NCBI GenBank assembly: GCA_037176725.1
Contig: JAZBRS010000049.1
Coordinates: 37,316,001-37,380,000, forward strand
DNA length: 64,000 nt
Reading direction: 5' to 3'
Source of the DNA: Posidonia oceanica
Lineage: Eukaryota; Streptophyta; Magnoliopsida; Alismatales; Posidoniaceae
Shown here: positions 21,358-32,382 of the stretch, one piece after another
How the letters are laid out: each line of letters opens with the position of its first letter
Position numbering within the stretch: the stretch's first letter is position 1
The notes under the pieces: model-generated
What the model was told of the DNA's origin: nothing
Seen by the model: only the letters and a program-made list of their open reading frames with translations
The model's database searches: none
Made by a program: the position numbers and the translations under genes

Positions 21358-22850
21358 TCAAGGGTAGTACCTTTTGAGGTGCAGTGCATTCCAGGGGTAT
21401 TCAAGCCTAGTGCCATCCTCTCTGGCCAAACAATAGGCATTGCTCGGATATGCCTCAACCACCAAGTATGGTCCTTCCCAATTTGGTCTCAATTTCCCAT
21501 GCTTGCGAGGAAGGATTTCTTTAAGCACCCATTCACCAATATTGAATTTACGTTCAATTACTTTCTTCTTATATGCTCTTGCAAGTCGTTCTTGGTAGAG
21601 GCATGCATGCTCAGCTGCTTGCAACCGCTTCTCATCTAGCAAATCCAACTGTAGACTTAATAATTGCTTCTTATCCTCGGCAGTTATCTCATTGTCGAGT
21701 TGTATCCTGGATGTGGGGACCATGACCTCAAATGAGACTATCGTCTCCATACCATAAGTAAGCGCAAATGGGGTTTGACCTGTAGGTGTTCTTATGGAGG
21801 TTCGATAGGCCCACAAGGTATCAATTAGCTTATCTGTCCAGTCATGTCCCTTGGCTCCTTCTACCGTTTTCTTAAGGATTCGGATTAACGTTTTATTAGT
21901 AGCTTCAACTTGCCCATTACCTTGGGGGTAATATGGCGATGAATGTTGCAAATCGATCTTAAACTTCTTACAGAGCTTTTTGAAGTCTTGGGATACGAAG
22001 ATTGCGCCATTGTCTGCTACCAATTTCTTTGGGATCCCGAACCTTGAGAGGATATTCTTCCGCACGAATTTGCAAAGATTTGAAGCTTTGATTTCAGTGA
22101 ACGCTTCCGCTTCAACCCATTTGGTGAAGTACTCAGTGGCTGTGAGGATGAACCTATTCTGTTTTTCAGTGTCGAATGGTCCCACAAAATCAAATGCCCA
22201 TATAGAGAAAGGCCACACTGCTTGAGTCGGATTCAACTCTGATGCTGGCGCATGTATTCTGTCTGCATGGATCTGGCACTACCTGCACCTTCTCACCTTG
22301 TTTGTGCAATCTACCTCCATTGTGGGCCAGTAGTATCCTCTACGCAATATCATTTTTGCCATGAATTGAGAACTGATGTGTCCTCCACATATGCCTTCAT
22401 GCATTTCTCCGATGATAACCTCAACCTCCTCATAAGTGACACAGCGCAACTCTATTCCGCTGAAGGACCTTTTGAAAAGGACCCCGACTCTCATGAAGTA
22501 TCTTGTAGCCATCCTCCAACTGCCTCCTTGTCCTGTGAAGTTGCGTAGTCAGGGAAGATCCTGTCTTGAATGTAGTTCTGGATGTCAAAGAACCATGGGT
22601 TCCTGTCATCCTCTATGTTGTAGCAAACTTCAAACATGCCTACTCTTGATTCCCCAACTTTTTGTCTAAGCTCCACGGCCCATGTCTCAGTTGAGTTAAT
22701 GGCAGGTATCCCATGTTGCTGAACCATTATTGTTTGCTCCCGGATGTTGATGGGGAACTCGATTGAGGAAGCCAGTGAAGCAAGAGCATCCGCTAGGAGG
22801 TTATGACTCCGAAGGGTGTGGACGTACACCACTTGCTGAAACCGTGCCAA
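21358..22850 (-). pseudogene. Integrase domain of element B
   Basis: The C-terminal part of pol, which joins element cDNA into host DNA. Zinc-binding N-terminus: His residues near HEGICGGH and a C-x2-C pair whose spacer is now an amber stop at about 22277 (RCR*CQ). Catalytic core: first Asp in WAFDFVGPFD, second in VADNGAIF, Glu in GNGQVEATN. C-terminal GPY/F motif: NWEGPYLVVEAY, followed by a YPWNALHLKRYYP end. The core from 22236 to 21358 is uninterrupted. The 22491-22850 segment is in another reading frame and carries the end of the second RNase H (HTLRSHNLLADALASLASS). This is the youngest-looking reading frame of the element. Confidence 0.85.
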
Positions 22851-23641
22851 TAGGAGTCTGCAATGACCTTGTATTCTTCTAGCCTTGGGTTGAGGGTTCT
22901 ATACTTGTTCAGAATTTGTCTTAGAACCAATTGGGAATCTCCGATGAGTTTCAACCGCTTTGCCCCTACCTCCAGTGCTAGGCGTAGTCCGAGGATTAAG
23001 GCCTCGTTTCTTGCAACATTATTGGTATTTGCGGCAAAGTTTAGCTATATGGCTCGAGGAATGAGAACTCCTTCAAGAGTGAGAAGTGCTACTACGATGC
23101 CCGCCCCTTATCTGTTGAGTGCTCCATCAAAGTAGAGAGTCCATTGTTGAGTGGGAGACTCGGTGGCCTGTATTTCCAGTATCTCCTCATCGGGGAAGTT
23201 TATTCAGACTGGTTAATAATCTTCTATTGGTAGTTCTGCTAGGTGATCTGCAATGGCCTGCCCCTTGACTGCCTTCTGGGACACATATTGCAAGTTGAAT
23301 TTAGTGAGGAGGAGTTGCCACCTTGCCAACCTTCCAGAGAGGGCTGGCTTCTCGAACATATATTTGATTGGGTCTATTTTGGCAATGTAACAGACTTTAT
23401 GGGCTAAGAAGTAGTGTCTCAACTTTTGAGATGCCCATACCAAGACTAGGCAGTGCTTTTCTATGGTTGTATACTTCTCTTCATAACCCAGGAAAGTTCT
23501 ACTCAAATAGTAGATAGCTTTTTCCTTCTTTCCATCCTCATCATGTTGAGCCAGCACTACCCCTATTGACGATGCAGTGGTTGCCACATAGAGTAGCAAA
23601 GGCTTCCCTGGCACAGGTGCTGACAAGACTGGGGGAGTCAT
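22851..23641 (-). pseudogene. RNase H and second (archaeal-type) RNase H of element B
   Basis: 23213-23641 is the ordinary gypsy RNase H (LLLYVATTASSIGVVLAQ; YEEKYTTIEKHCLVLVWA; HYFLAHKVCYIAKIDPI), whose first catalytic Asp appears replaced in YVATTAS. It is followed, after stops at 23213 and just beyond, by a second RNase H with the expected residues: Asp in LYFDGALN, Glu in VARNEALILGL, Asp in IGDSQLV. A second RNase H is typical of the plant Tat group and would take over RNA removal from a degenerate first domain. Stops are present at about 23213 (TAA), 23208 (TGA), 23106 (TAA) and 23044 (TAG). Confidence 0.8.
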
Positions 23642-25039
23642 GAGATATGCTTTGAGTTCATCAAAAGCTTTCTGACATTTCTCATCCCAGGTGAATTCCC
23701 TTCCTCCTTTTAGTAACTCATAAAATAGCTTACATCGATCTGCATGCTGTGAGATGAATCTCCTGATGAACTGTAAGCGGCCAATAAGTCCCTTGAGTTC
23801 CTTGGTGTTTCAGGGCAGAGGCATCTGTGCTATTGCTCTGGCCTTCTGTGGGTCCACCTCGATCCCTCTTTTGCTGATGATGAAGCCCAGTAGCTTCTCG
23901 GCAGTTACCCCAAACACACATTTCTTTGGGTTCATTTTCAGCTGATATTACCTTGCTCTGCTCAGTACCCTTCTTAGCGCCTCAAAGTGTGCCTCCCTTG
24001 TTCTTGATTTGACCAAGATGTCGTCAACATACACTTCCATGCAATCGTGCATCATGTCGTGGAAGATGGCCATCATCACTCTCTGATATGTTGCACCGGC
24101 GTTCTTGAGACCGAATGGCATGACTACGTAGCAGTACGTCCCCCATGGTGTGATGAACGACGTCTTCTCTTGGTCCTCCTCTGCTAGCTTGATCGGGTTG
24201 TAACCGAAGAAATCATCCATGAAAGATAGCATCTCAAATCCTGCTGTATTGTCCACTAGCAAGTCAATATGTGGCAAAGGGAAGTCATCTTTGGGACAGG
24301 CGGCGTTGAGGTTGCGATAGTCAATGCAAACTCGAACCTTCCCGTCCTTTTTGGCCACTGGTACTATATTTGAGACCCAACTGGGGTACACAACCACTCT
24401 GATGAATTTGGCTTTGTGGAGCTTGTCAATTTCTTCTTTGACTTTGAGGGCGAGTTCCGGCCTTAGTCACCTTAACTTCTGCTTGACGGGCTTGGTTCTA
24501 GAGTTTAGTGGAAGCAGGTGTTCCACAAGGGCTGATTACAGTCCAGGCATATCCTCGTATTTGAAGGCCAGCACATCCACAAATTCCTTCAAGATTTGGA
24601 CCATTTCCTCCTGCTCTTCTGGGCTCAGGCTTGCACTTATGAGTATTGGTTTTGGCTCTTCGGTGGTTCCCAGGTTGACCTCCATGGTCTCCTCTTCAGC
24701 TGCCTTGGTTTGCTCATCATATTTGTTCATGAGGTGCTTAAGGAGGTCTGAGTCGGCCTCTTGATCTTCTTCCTCATCACTGCACCTAACCAGCTCATAC
24801 ACCTCTATTCCTGCACACTTCCCAAACCGATCAAATTCTTCTACTAGGAAGACCATGTTAGCAGTAGCCAGCTCCTGAGGCAATGCATCTGTGTATTGAC
24901 ACACGCGCACAGTTTTGGAAGCGGTGGTCGAAGTTGTCCGCGAGCTGCTAGAACTAACATGGTGATCCTCTCCCTTATTGAAAACAGAAAGTAAATTACC
25001 TTTATTCCTAGGAAATGAAAATAATGCGAAATTAAACAA
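23642..25039 (-). pseudogene. Reverse transcriptase domain of element B
   Basis: RT copies element RNA to DNA in the cytoplasmic particle. Motifs in order: KDGKVRVCIDYRNLNAACPKDDFPLP (about 24340-24265), FMDDFFGYNPIKLAEED (usual family form FMDGFSGYNQI), TYCYVVMPFGLKNAGATYQR, catalytic YVDDILVKS near 24030, then the thumb/connection FLGFIISKRGIE-like region. An acidic spacer (24536-25039) precedes it. All in one frame, broken by TAA near 24537, TGA near 24466, TAA near 23948 and TGA near 23808. The catalytic Asp pair is intact. Confidence 0.88.
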
Positions 25040-25119
25040 AGTTTTATTTACAGCATCTAGGGGGATGCCCCTAGAGTTACCTCTATCAGTAGAGGTAGGA
25101 GCCTCTCTAGGCAGGCTCG

Positions 25120-25900
25120 TCAGGATTGAAGTTCCAAAGAGGAAGAGATGTCCGGAGCTGGAGGAGGCGAAGGCTTGGAAGCGGCGGTGCTGAAAGAAGA
25201 GGGAGAAGCAGAAAGAGGCGGTCGATCCGGAGGTTCGGGGGCCGCGACGCTGGAAGAAGAGGGCGAAGAAGAAAGAGGTGGCTGATCCGGAGGTTCGGGA
25301 GCCGGTGCGCCTAACAGTGGTGACAACGATGCTGTAGTCTGACCTTCGTGAGGTTTTACTGGCAACTCTTTTGCAGTCTGACCTTTGTGAGGTTTTGCTG
25401 CTACAGTTTGGCCTTCATGTGGCTTTGCTGTCAACTCCCTTGCAGTCTGACCTTCGTGAGGCTCTGCTGGCAATTCAAGTGTTTGGAATAAGCAAGAAAT
25501 GTTTACGTCGGCTGTGTCCTCTGCACTTTGGAGAGTGTGTTTGGTTGATTGCGCCAAAATAATATTTGCCAGGGGGGATGAATTCGGATCGAATATCCCT
25601 ACGCTGGTAAAATGTCCTTGTAGATTCCACTGTAATGGTCGTCCGTCGGGGAACTTGTTGAAACCGAGTCCTCCCCTTCCTTCTTTGTCACAGGCCTTCA
25701 CTGGCTCCTTCATTCGCTTTCCTTCTGGGCCTAAGCCCTGGCCTTTCTTGTAGCCAATTCTCCTCATGATTTCCCATCCCACATTCATGGATGGTCCTTT
25801 GCTTTTGGAGGGTTCCCTCTTCTTGTGAAATAGCCTAGGCCTAGCCCACTTGTCCCTCAGCTCGACCATAGACACGACATTCTTGCCTTTTTGGCACAGG
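25120..25900 (-). pseudogene. G-patch domain and proline-rich spacer of element B pol
   Basis: Contains GWEIMRRIGYKKGQGLG, a clear G-patch, a glycine-rich RNA-binding fold known after the protease in some retroviruses and in Tat-type plant elements. It is followed by GRGGLGFNKFPDG and then by KPHEGQT repeats (about 25330-25470) and Pro/Ser-rich repeats (EPPDRPPLS, about 25150-25310). Its frame differs from that of the upstream protease, so there is a frameshift near 25870. A stop at 25120 separates it from RT. Confidence 0.75.
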
Positions 25901-26580
25901 TCAGCTTTTCTCGCACACTGAACTGGTGCGGCAGGTATATCACATTTGCCTCTACTTCTTGGCCTGGTATGTCTCCTGCTATCTTGATGATTTTCCCATC
26001 GTGTGGGAATTTCAGGCATTGGTGCCGAGGAGATGATACTCCTTTTAAACTGTCCAGCCATTGTCTCCTCAGGATGATCTGATATGGGACATTGACGTCT
26101 ATGACGTTTAGTTGGGTTAGAACCTGAGCTGGTCCTATCCCTATCTTTGTGGTCCACTTGCCGTGTGCTTTTCTTTTACTGTCATCATACCCGGCAATCG
26201 TCATGTCAATGGGGGTTAAGGAGGCCTCATTCACGCCCAAGGCTCATATTGTATTCAACGAGCATATGTTCATTGATGCACCAGTATCTGTGAACACTTC
26301 AGAAATTAAGTGATTGTTTATAGAAATGGTTACATTCAATGGAGCTTTTCTTCTCTCTATTGGTGCCAACTCGCTATCAGCATTAGTAATGATTGGCTCT
26401 ACAAAGGCTGCTGTAGTTATGATATGCAGTTCCTCTGCTGGCATGTCTGGGGCAACTTGGGCCTTCTCTAGCACTTCTAGCAGAGCTTTTCGGTGTTCAA
26501 TTGAGCTATTTATGAGGTCATAGATCGAGATCCTGGCCTGCGTCTTTTTTAATTGCTCTAGGATGTCCTATTCTGCCGAC
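25857..26580 (-). pseudogene. Second retropepsin-like domain of element B
   Basis: Aspartic protease-like domain with intact active-site motif FTDTGASMNI near 26285, a flap-region AGYDDSKRKAHG, and a hydrophobic YQIILRRQWLDSL block at the position of the usual ILGRPW. This is the domain that normally lies just before the G-patch in Tat elements. In this lineage the family often has a DNG variant; here DTG is present. A TGA at 26244-26246 and an upstream TAG near 26570 interrupt it. Confidence 0.7.
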
Positions 26581-26771
26581 CCGGGTCCTACTTCAGGTCT
26601 GACCGGCTCTGCTTGCTCTACTGGTGGCATGATTCGATTTGACAGCCTCCCTCCTCTGGTGATAGGCGCAGCAGCCTCATTTCCTTTAGATGTTCCCTTC
26701 TTGAGCGGCCAGGCGAAGATGGACTCCTTCCGTACAGATCCGCCGACCTCTGGTGGCTTTGTGGCTTTAGC

Positions 26772-27518
26772 CTACTGCTCTGTTGGTACTCGGAAGATTG
26801 GGGATGATGGAGTAGTAGTGCTCCGAAGTACCGAAGTACTGAGGGCCGGCAATTGTCCTAATGGTGGCCTTGCTGCTCTGAAGATTGGGGAGACTGGTGG
26901 TGACAGCAACTTGGGCTCCCATAGCGGTGATTTTCTACATGGCAGACGTTGTGACTCCTCCTCTTCCCGAAGGGTTGCAATTTGTGGTTCTGGCATCTTG
27001 AATTTGCATAGAATCCCTGGTCGGTTGGCTGGAATGCTAACAATCGCTCCTTGGTATTTGAATTTTAGCATTTGATGAACTGAAGATGCTACAGCCTCGA
27101 CCTCTGCTAGCCAAGACCTCCCTAGGATGAGTGGCTCCAGGACTTCCTCCTTCATAATGATCACCGAAGTGATACTGGTCAAAGGACCGACTGTGATTTC
27201 CATGGGTATGGTCCCTAGTGCCAACTTCTCTTTCTGATCAAACCCAGTGCACATAAAGGGAGTCCTATCCAGCTCGCCCTCATTTAGCCCCAAGCTCCGG
27301 AGTGTGGAAAGAGAACTAAGGCTTCGGCTTGCTCCAATGTCAACCAATACTCCTTGTAGCACATTATCATTAATTCCCACTATGATGACGAGTGGCAGCT
27401 CTTGCTTATGTGGGGGTGGAAGCTCTGAATCCTTGAAGACTATATTTTCCCGTTCAAATTGCTGATTGGCTTTTTGAACTTGGCTTTCTTCCTCTATGTC
27501 TTTTTGTGGCTCCTCCAC
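26772..27518 (-). pseudogene. First retropepsin-like domain of element B (DIG in place of DTG)
   Basis: Open frame of 248 codons. LVIIVGINDNVLQGVLVDIGAS holds the active-site position near 27340, with Ile replacing the catalytic-loop Thr. TIPMEITVGPLTSITSVIIM and PLILGRSWL follow as in retropepsins. It is homologous to the single protease of element C (39647-40264), which has DTG. The C-terminal 80 residues are Ser/Pro-rich. Two protease-like domains in a row are unusual; this one may be structural or inactive. Confidence 0.75.
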
Positions 27519-29624
27519 TACTGCCGTGAGGTTGAATTGGCTAAGGAGCTCCTTTATTATTAGTCCTTCATCTGCCTCACTGTCCTAGTCATCATCTAAG
27601 ATTATTCCCCATTGTTCAGCTTGATTATCCCAGTCCTCTTCTAGTTCAACATGGTCGTCCTAGTCCTTTGATGGATTAGGGAGCTGCTCGTCCTAGAATG
27701 CCATGACTTGATGCTTAGGGAGAGGGTCGTTGTAGACCTGTTGGGACGTCCTTGTCTGCTTTCTTTGTTTGGCTCTTTTGACTAGGACATCCCATTCAAA
27801 TACATCTGCCTCCACCATGTCATAGACTATGTCTCTGAAAGTCCAGCAGTCATTGATGTTGTGACCAAGCATTCTATGGAACGGGCAGTATTTGTTCCGA
27901 TCACAATTCGGCAATTCAGGCCTAGCTGGTGGGAATTCAAGTGCTTTTGCTTCCTCTAGTTCTATGAACATGTCGGCCAGTGTGACTGGTAGAGGAGGGT
28001 AATGGTCTCTTCTTCCCCTTTTGCGGGGCAATGGAGGGGGAACATTATGATAACCGCTCCCATTCCCAGTGTTGTTAGGGGGATTCTGATTGTTGGTTTG
28101 GCTATTTTGATTACCCCTATTCCATTGCGGCCGGGGAGCATTCCACATTGGGCGGATCTGTTGCTGAGGAGGAGGATTATTCCATGCCTACTGCTGCTGA
28201 AGAGGGCGGCTACATGCTTGTTGTTGATGAGGAGGAGGGTGGCTCCATGCTTGCTGTTGTTGAGGAGGAAGGTGGCTTCATGTTGGCTGCTGCTGAGGAG
28301 GAGGGTGGCTCCATGTTGGCTGTTGTGAAGCCAGTATAGCCCTTTGTTCGAACGGCCTGAGGGCAGGGCTCATCTTGTTGACGACTCCGGTCACTCCCTC
28401 TACCACCTGTGCTTTTCGGCTTTTCTTTGGCTCCTCCATGAATTCATGCAAGTTTTCTTTAACGGAGGCCGCCACTTCATACAAAACCGTTACATTGGGG
28501 CAATAGGCATTCACTAGCCCCTTCTTCATTGGTCCAGTTGTGTTTGCAATGAGGGTCTAGACCACTTGTCTCTCTGGAATGATTAGCCCTGATCTGGCCG
28601 CCATTTCTCGCCATTTGTTGGCGAATGTTACCCAGCTTTCGCCTTGCTTCATGACCTCCTTACTTAGGTCGTGGAAGGTTGGCTTTGGGTCTATCTTGTG
28701 CTGGTATTTTGTAAGGAAGCTCTCTCTGATCTTATCAAAGCTGCTGAGGTCTTCCTTGGAGAGAGTGAGAAACCAATCCATTGGCTCTCCTTCGAGTGAG
28801 TAGAAGAACAGGTGTACCACAAGCCCCAAATCATGGAAATAGGGGGCTGACTCCATTTGGAACCGCACTAGGTGACTGAGTGGGTTGGTGGTTCCATCGA
28901 ACTTGGGAGTCTTCGGGTACTTGAAACCTGGAGGTAATCTGAATGGGGGAAACCGGCTCATGTCAAAGTTTGCCGGAGCCTGGGTTTGTACCCCTAATGC
29001 ACTGAGCATTTTTCTCATCTCATCCAAATTTGTTATCCCGACTGATGGGGTCGGGACATGTGAATTGAAGGACGGATGGTTCTGCTACTGATGGAGATAG
29101 CTGTTGCAGAATTGTTGAGGTGCGACATGCTTGTATTGCGGGGGAGATGCCTGGTGGTAATGATGATCTAGCCGAGGCTGATTGCCTGCCAGAGGTGGTT
29201 GGGGATGTCTTGGATAGACTCCTTCCTTGTATTCGCCATGTGGCATGTAGTTGTGTTCCTGAATCAAGAGGTTAGCCCTTGAGTTATAAGCTCCGTTGAG
29301 CGTTGTGCCCTGACCTGGGTGGTTTGTGTCCGGCGGTGGGTTGCCATTTGGTCCCTGGTATAGATCTTCAGGGGTATGGTCCGCAACTGGCCTTCGTTGT
29401 CCTTCACCGAGATGGGGTGGCTGCTGGAGGTTGTTTAGACATGGCCTCGTTTGGGCTGATGTCTCTTCGTTTAAGAACTGGTACATGGCTCTGTACTGGA
29501 TTGAGTCCGGATCTAAGACTTCTTCGGTGATTGGGTGGTAGATTGTAGGCTCCTCTCCCGAGGTACTTGCTGAGTCTGACCTCTCTCTTTCTGGCTGATC
29601 AGCTTCATGGATTTGATTCATCAT
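27519..29624 (-). pseudogene. gag of element B
   Basis: Capsid-nucleocapsid precursor. MNQIHEADQPERERSDSASTSGEEP start near 29624, variable Pro/Gln-rich N-part to 29085, capsid core from about 29027 (FPPFRLPPGFKYPKTPKFDG...LVRFQMESAPYFHDLGLVVHLFFYSLEGEPMDWFLTL...ESFLTKYQHKIDPKP), a Gln/Pro/Trp repeat region about 28150-28340, and a zinc-knuckle-like CPFHRMLGHNINDC near 27880. One reading frame throughout, broken by TAG at 29085 and 28557, TGA at 28278 and further TAGs near 28190, 27693, 27661 and 27587. Most stops are amber. Confidence 0.85.
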
Positions 29625-29659
29625 TGCTGCAGCTTTTGAAATGGAATTGGCTTCACGGC

Positions 29660-29716
29660 GTAATACGCCTCAGTGTAAGGCGTATAACGTTGGACACACA
29701 GTATCAAGCGTTCAAC
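29660..29716. promoter_or_regulatory. Two dyad modules at gag start
   Basis: GTAATACGC-N11-GCGTATAAC then GTTGGACAC-N10-GCGTTCAAC, contiguous. Confidence 0.75.
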
Positions 29717-30064
29717 GTCCCTAGTTGTATTTCCTCCAATTCTTTTCCTACCTTCTCTTTTCTTTTCAGCCCCTTTTTTTTTGGCTTTTCTTATTTTTTT
29801 CTTTTGATGATTTTTCTTTTCTTTTTTTTTCTTTCTTTTTTTTTCTTTTCTTCTTTTTCTCTTTTTTTGTTTTTTTTGAAGGATTACAAGTGCGAAGAAA
29901 AGGAAATTACAAGAACTTTAATACAGATTCCTATAAAAAAAAGAGTAAAAATAAACAGAGTTGCCCCTAACTGATACTGTCACTGTTTTGGATTTTTCAT
30001 TGTCTTCCCCTGCCAAACAAATCACACAAAGGAGGTAACGATAAAACAGCTACACAGAGAATGC

Positions 30065-30120
30065 GTTAGACGCGAAATCTACTGCGTATAACGTTATACG
30101 CAGGAATCTTAGCGGCTAAC
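30065..30120. promoter_or_regulatory. Two tiled dyad modules, B leader
   Basis: GTTAGACGC-N10-GCGTATAAC and GTTATACGC-N10-GCGGCTAAC, contiguous; their junction is a perfect 18-bp palindrome GCGTATAACGTTATACGC at 30084-30101. Confidence 0.85.
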
Positions 30121-30839
30121 GCCCTGTTTCAGAGAACTACACAGCAACACTTTCAATCAGCAATTTAAGATTTTAATTTTTGTTTTCGCTTTGAGATTAG
30201 TGTTTTAAACCTGCTGTAGCTCTCTGGGTTCCTTAAGGCTTAGGTATGGTTTTTTTTTTTTTTTGGATTTTCTAAGGCTCCTCACAAAATGGGTGAATAT
30301 GATTGCTACTACCCCCTACCTCAACTCCTGAGGATGCTAGGGGGAGCCTAAATACACTTAGGTCCCTACCCCGTAGAGGTAGAGCCCAGCATACTCGGGA
30401 TTGATCGGGTCACTCACGTATGCATACACAGAAGAAATAAACAAACCACCGAAAGGGAGAGGGAGGAATACAAGTCAAGGCTTGAGGTTCTAATTATCTT
30501 TCACAAAAGGCCAAGGAAGAAGGAGGGCTCCTAGTAAAAGACAATGATAATACAAGTACCTTTTCTAAGCCCCTTGCAACAGAGGTGCTTGGGACCTAGA
30601 TGGTTACTTATATAACCCAAGAAATGACACAAGCAATTTAGTTCCCAATGACGGCCATGCAAGTCATATAAAAAAGATGTGATTTTTTCTTTTGTTAATT
30701 TTTTTGCAAAGCACCCAAAGAAACTGAAGTTCCGGTCCCTACGGCAGAGCCGATCACCTCATACCTCAATTCTTCGGGCCAGTTATAACAAGGAAAACCA
30801 AAAGAAATTTTAAAACAGAAGGGTTTCTGTTCAGTAGTC

Positions 30840-30895
30840 GTTAGACGTGGATATTGCAGCGTCCAATGTTAGACGCGCCAGATCACGCGTATAAT
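30840..30895. promoter_or_regulatory. Two tiled dyad modules near the B PBS
   Basis: GTTAGACGT-N10-GCGTCCAAT and GTTAGACGC-N10-GCGTATAAT, contiguous, about 270 bp from the PBS. Confidence 0.8.
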
Positions 30896-31164
30896 GTACA
30901 GACAGTATTTTAAAAAAAAAACAGTAATTTTTACAGATCACCCCCACGCTCGAGAATCCAGAGAGAAGGGGAAGGAGATTTCAGTTATTGACACGAAGAA
31001 AATAAACGAAAAAGATCACGACGCCTCAAAACACTACGAGGAATTTCGCTGTTTCTTTGAAACATACGAGAAAATAAGAAACTAAAACTAAACTAAGAAT
31101 GTCAATAATGAAGGAGGAAGAAGAAAGGAAGGGTTACTTACCTTGCACGGGGGCACTTTTAGTC

Positions 31165-31182
31165 ATCCCATCGTGATCGCCA
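31165..31182 (-). other. Primer-binding site of element B
   Basis: Minus strand TGGCGATCACGATGGGAT, three bases inside the 5' LTR. It resembles the complement of a tRNA-Arg 3' end including CCA, and is almost the same as the PBS of element D. Confidence 0.7.
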
Positions 31183-32069
31183 GACTGTGGATATGGGGTT
31201 TTGGAGGAGAAGATGAAGATGATGATGAGGGAGGTTTAGGGAAGAAGAAGGCTTCTTTTGGCTCCCTCTTTGCTCGCTCTATCTTCTCTTTCTCGAGGTC
31301 CCCTTTTTTGTATCCGACTCCGTCACTCCACGTGTGATGGAATCGGTGTGATCGCTACTCTCGGTTCGCTTTCGCCGGCCCTCGAGACGCCTTTGGGGAG
31401 ATATAGTGTGGTTGCGGGTTCAGCTACCTTGGGACAACGCCAGCATTGCCCAAGGGTGCCCGTGCTTGGTAAGCTCTTTCTTCATTCTTCATCCTTGTAT
31501 GACAAACGTTAGCAAAGCAAAACAAACAAGACAATATAAAAATGGATCAATATGTGTAGTAATCTATCCAGAGTTAGTAGAAAAGAAAATAAAGAAAACG
31601 TAGAGAGATACGTACCCGAGGGGTTTGATCCCCTCGATTGCAACTAAAAGAGATGTATGCCTAGTTAAAACAATATATGAACTTTGAAATAAAAATGCTT
31701 GATTACGCTATGGAATTAAACATGTGATATCAGAAATAAAAAGGAAATGAATGAAATAGAGTCTCCTCTGTCTATGCACAAGGTGCAAACTGTGTCGGTA
31801 TGAAGCCAACAACGACAAAAGGATCCTCAAGCTTTTTCTAAGACTCTCTTTCTTTCAAAAACTCTCTTCTCTCTTTCAATTCTTAAGGACCTCACTCCTC
31901 TAAGATTTTCAATCTTAAGAGCATGTGAGTTCCAAAAGTTTCTTAACTCCTTTTCTCTCTCAAAATTCCGGCCCTAAACACTGTGGGGGTATCCTTGCTT
32001 TTATAGAAGCAAGGGAGGAACAAAAAAGGACACAAATACCAAGTCAACAGAGTTTCCTGTTTCAGAAGT

Positions 32070-32125
32070 GTTATACGCTGGAAAACCAGCATATAACGTT
32101 ATAAGCGAGAGAATTCGCGTATAAC
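32070..32125. promoter_or_regulatory. Two tiled dyad modules, B 5' LTR
   Basis: Same pair as 8899-8954, here with GCATATAACGTTATAAGC across the junction and an intact GCGTATAAC right half-site. Confidence 0.8.
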
Positions 32126-32298
32126 GACCTCCGAGGCATAACTGCCAAGATTAGAGAAGATTCTCCAATTAAGGAGTCTTTAAGTGTGATTAAACTCGGC
32201 TTTTATGGCTTTAACCAGTCAATAGTTTCCAAAGAAGGCAAAAACATGATTTTTGGATTAGGCCAAATAAGGAAAGCTTTGGTTGACTAGGTTGCCAC

Positions 32299-32382
32299 GT
32301 TGGACGCTGGAAAGCTAGCGGCCAATGTTAGCTGTTGGAAAACCAGCGGCCAACGTTGTACGTTGAGAAGCCAGCGGACAAC
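32299..32382. promoter_or_regulatory. Three tiled dyad modules, B 5' LTR
   Basis: Same three modules as 9128-9211, one half-site base changed (GTTAGCTGT). Confidence 0.8.

Larger units (their letters stand above)
29625..31164 (-). other. Element B 5' leader
   Basis: No gene. In element sense it runs from the PBS to gag: three clusters of dyad modules, then a purine-rich tract (plus-strand poly-T/TTTTC at 29750-29880) just upstream of the gag start. A TTTTTTGGATTT stretch is at 30248-30272. Confidence 0.65.

Noticed and set aside
25008..25080. Possible minus-strand intron between the G-patch frame and RT, as in Ogre elements
   Set aside because: GT and AG are present but the joined phases do not match, and a stop at 25120 precedes it.
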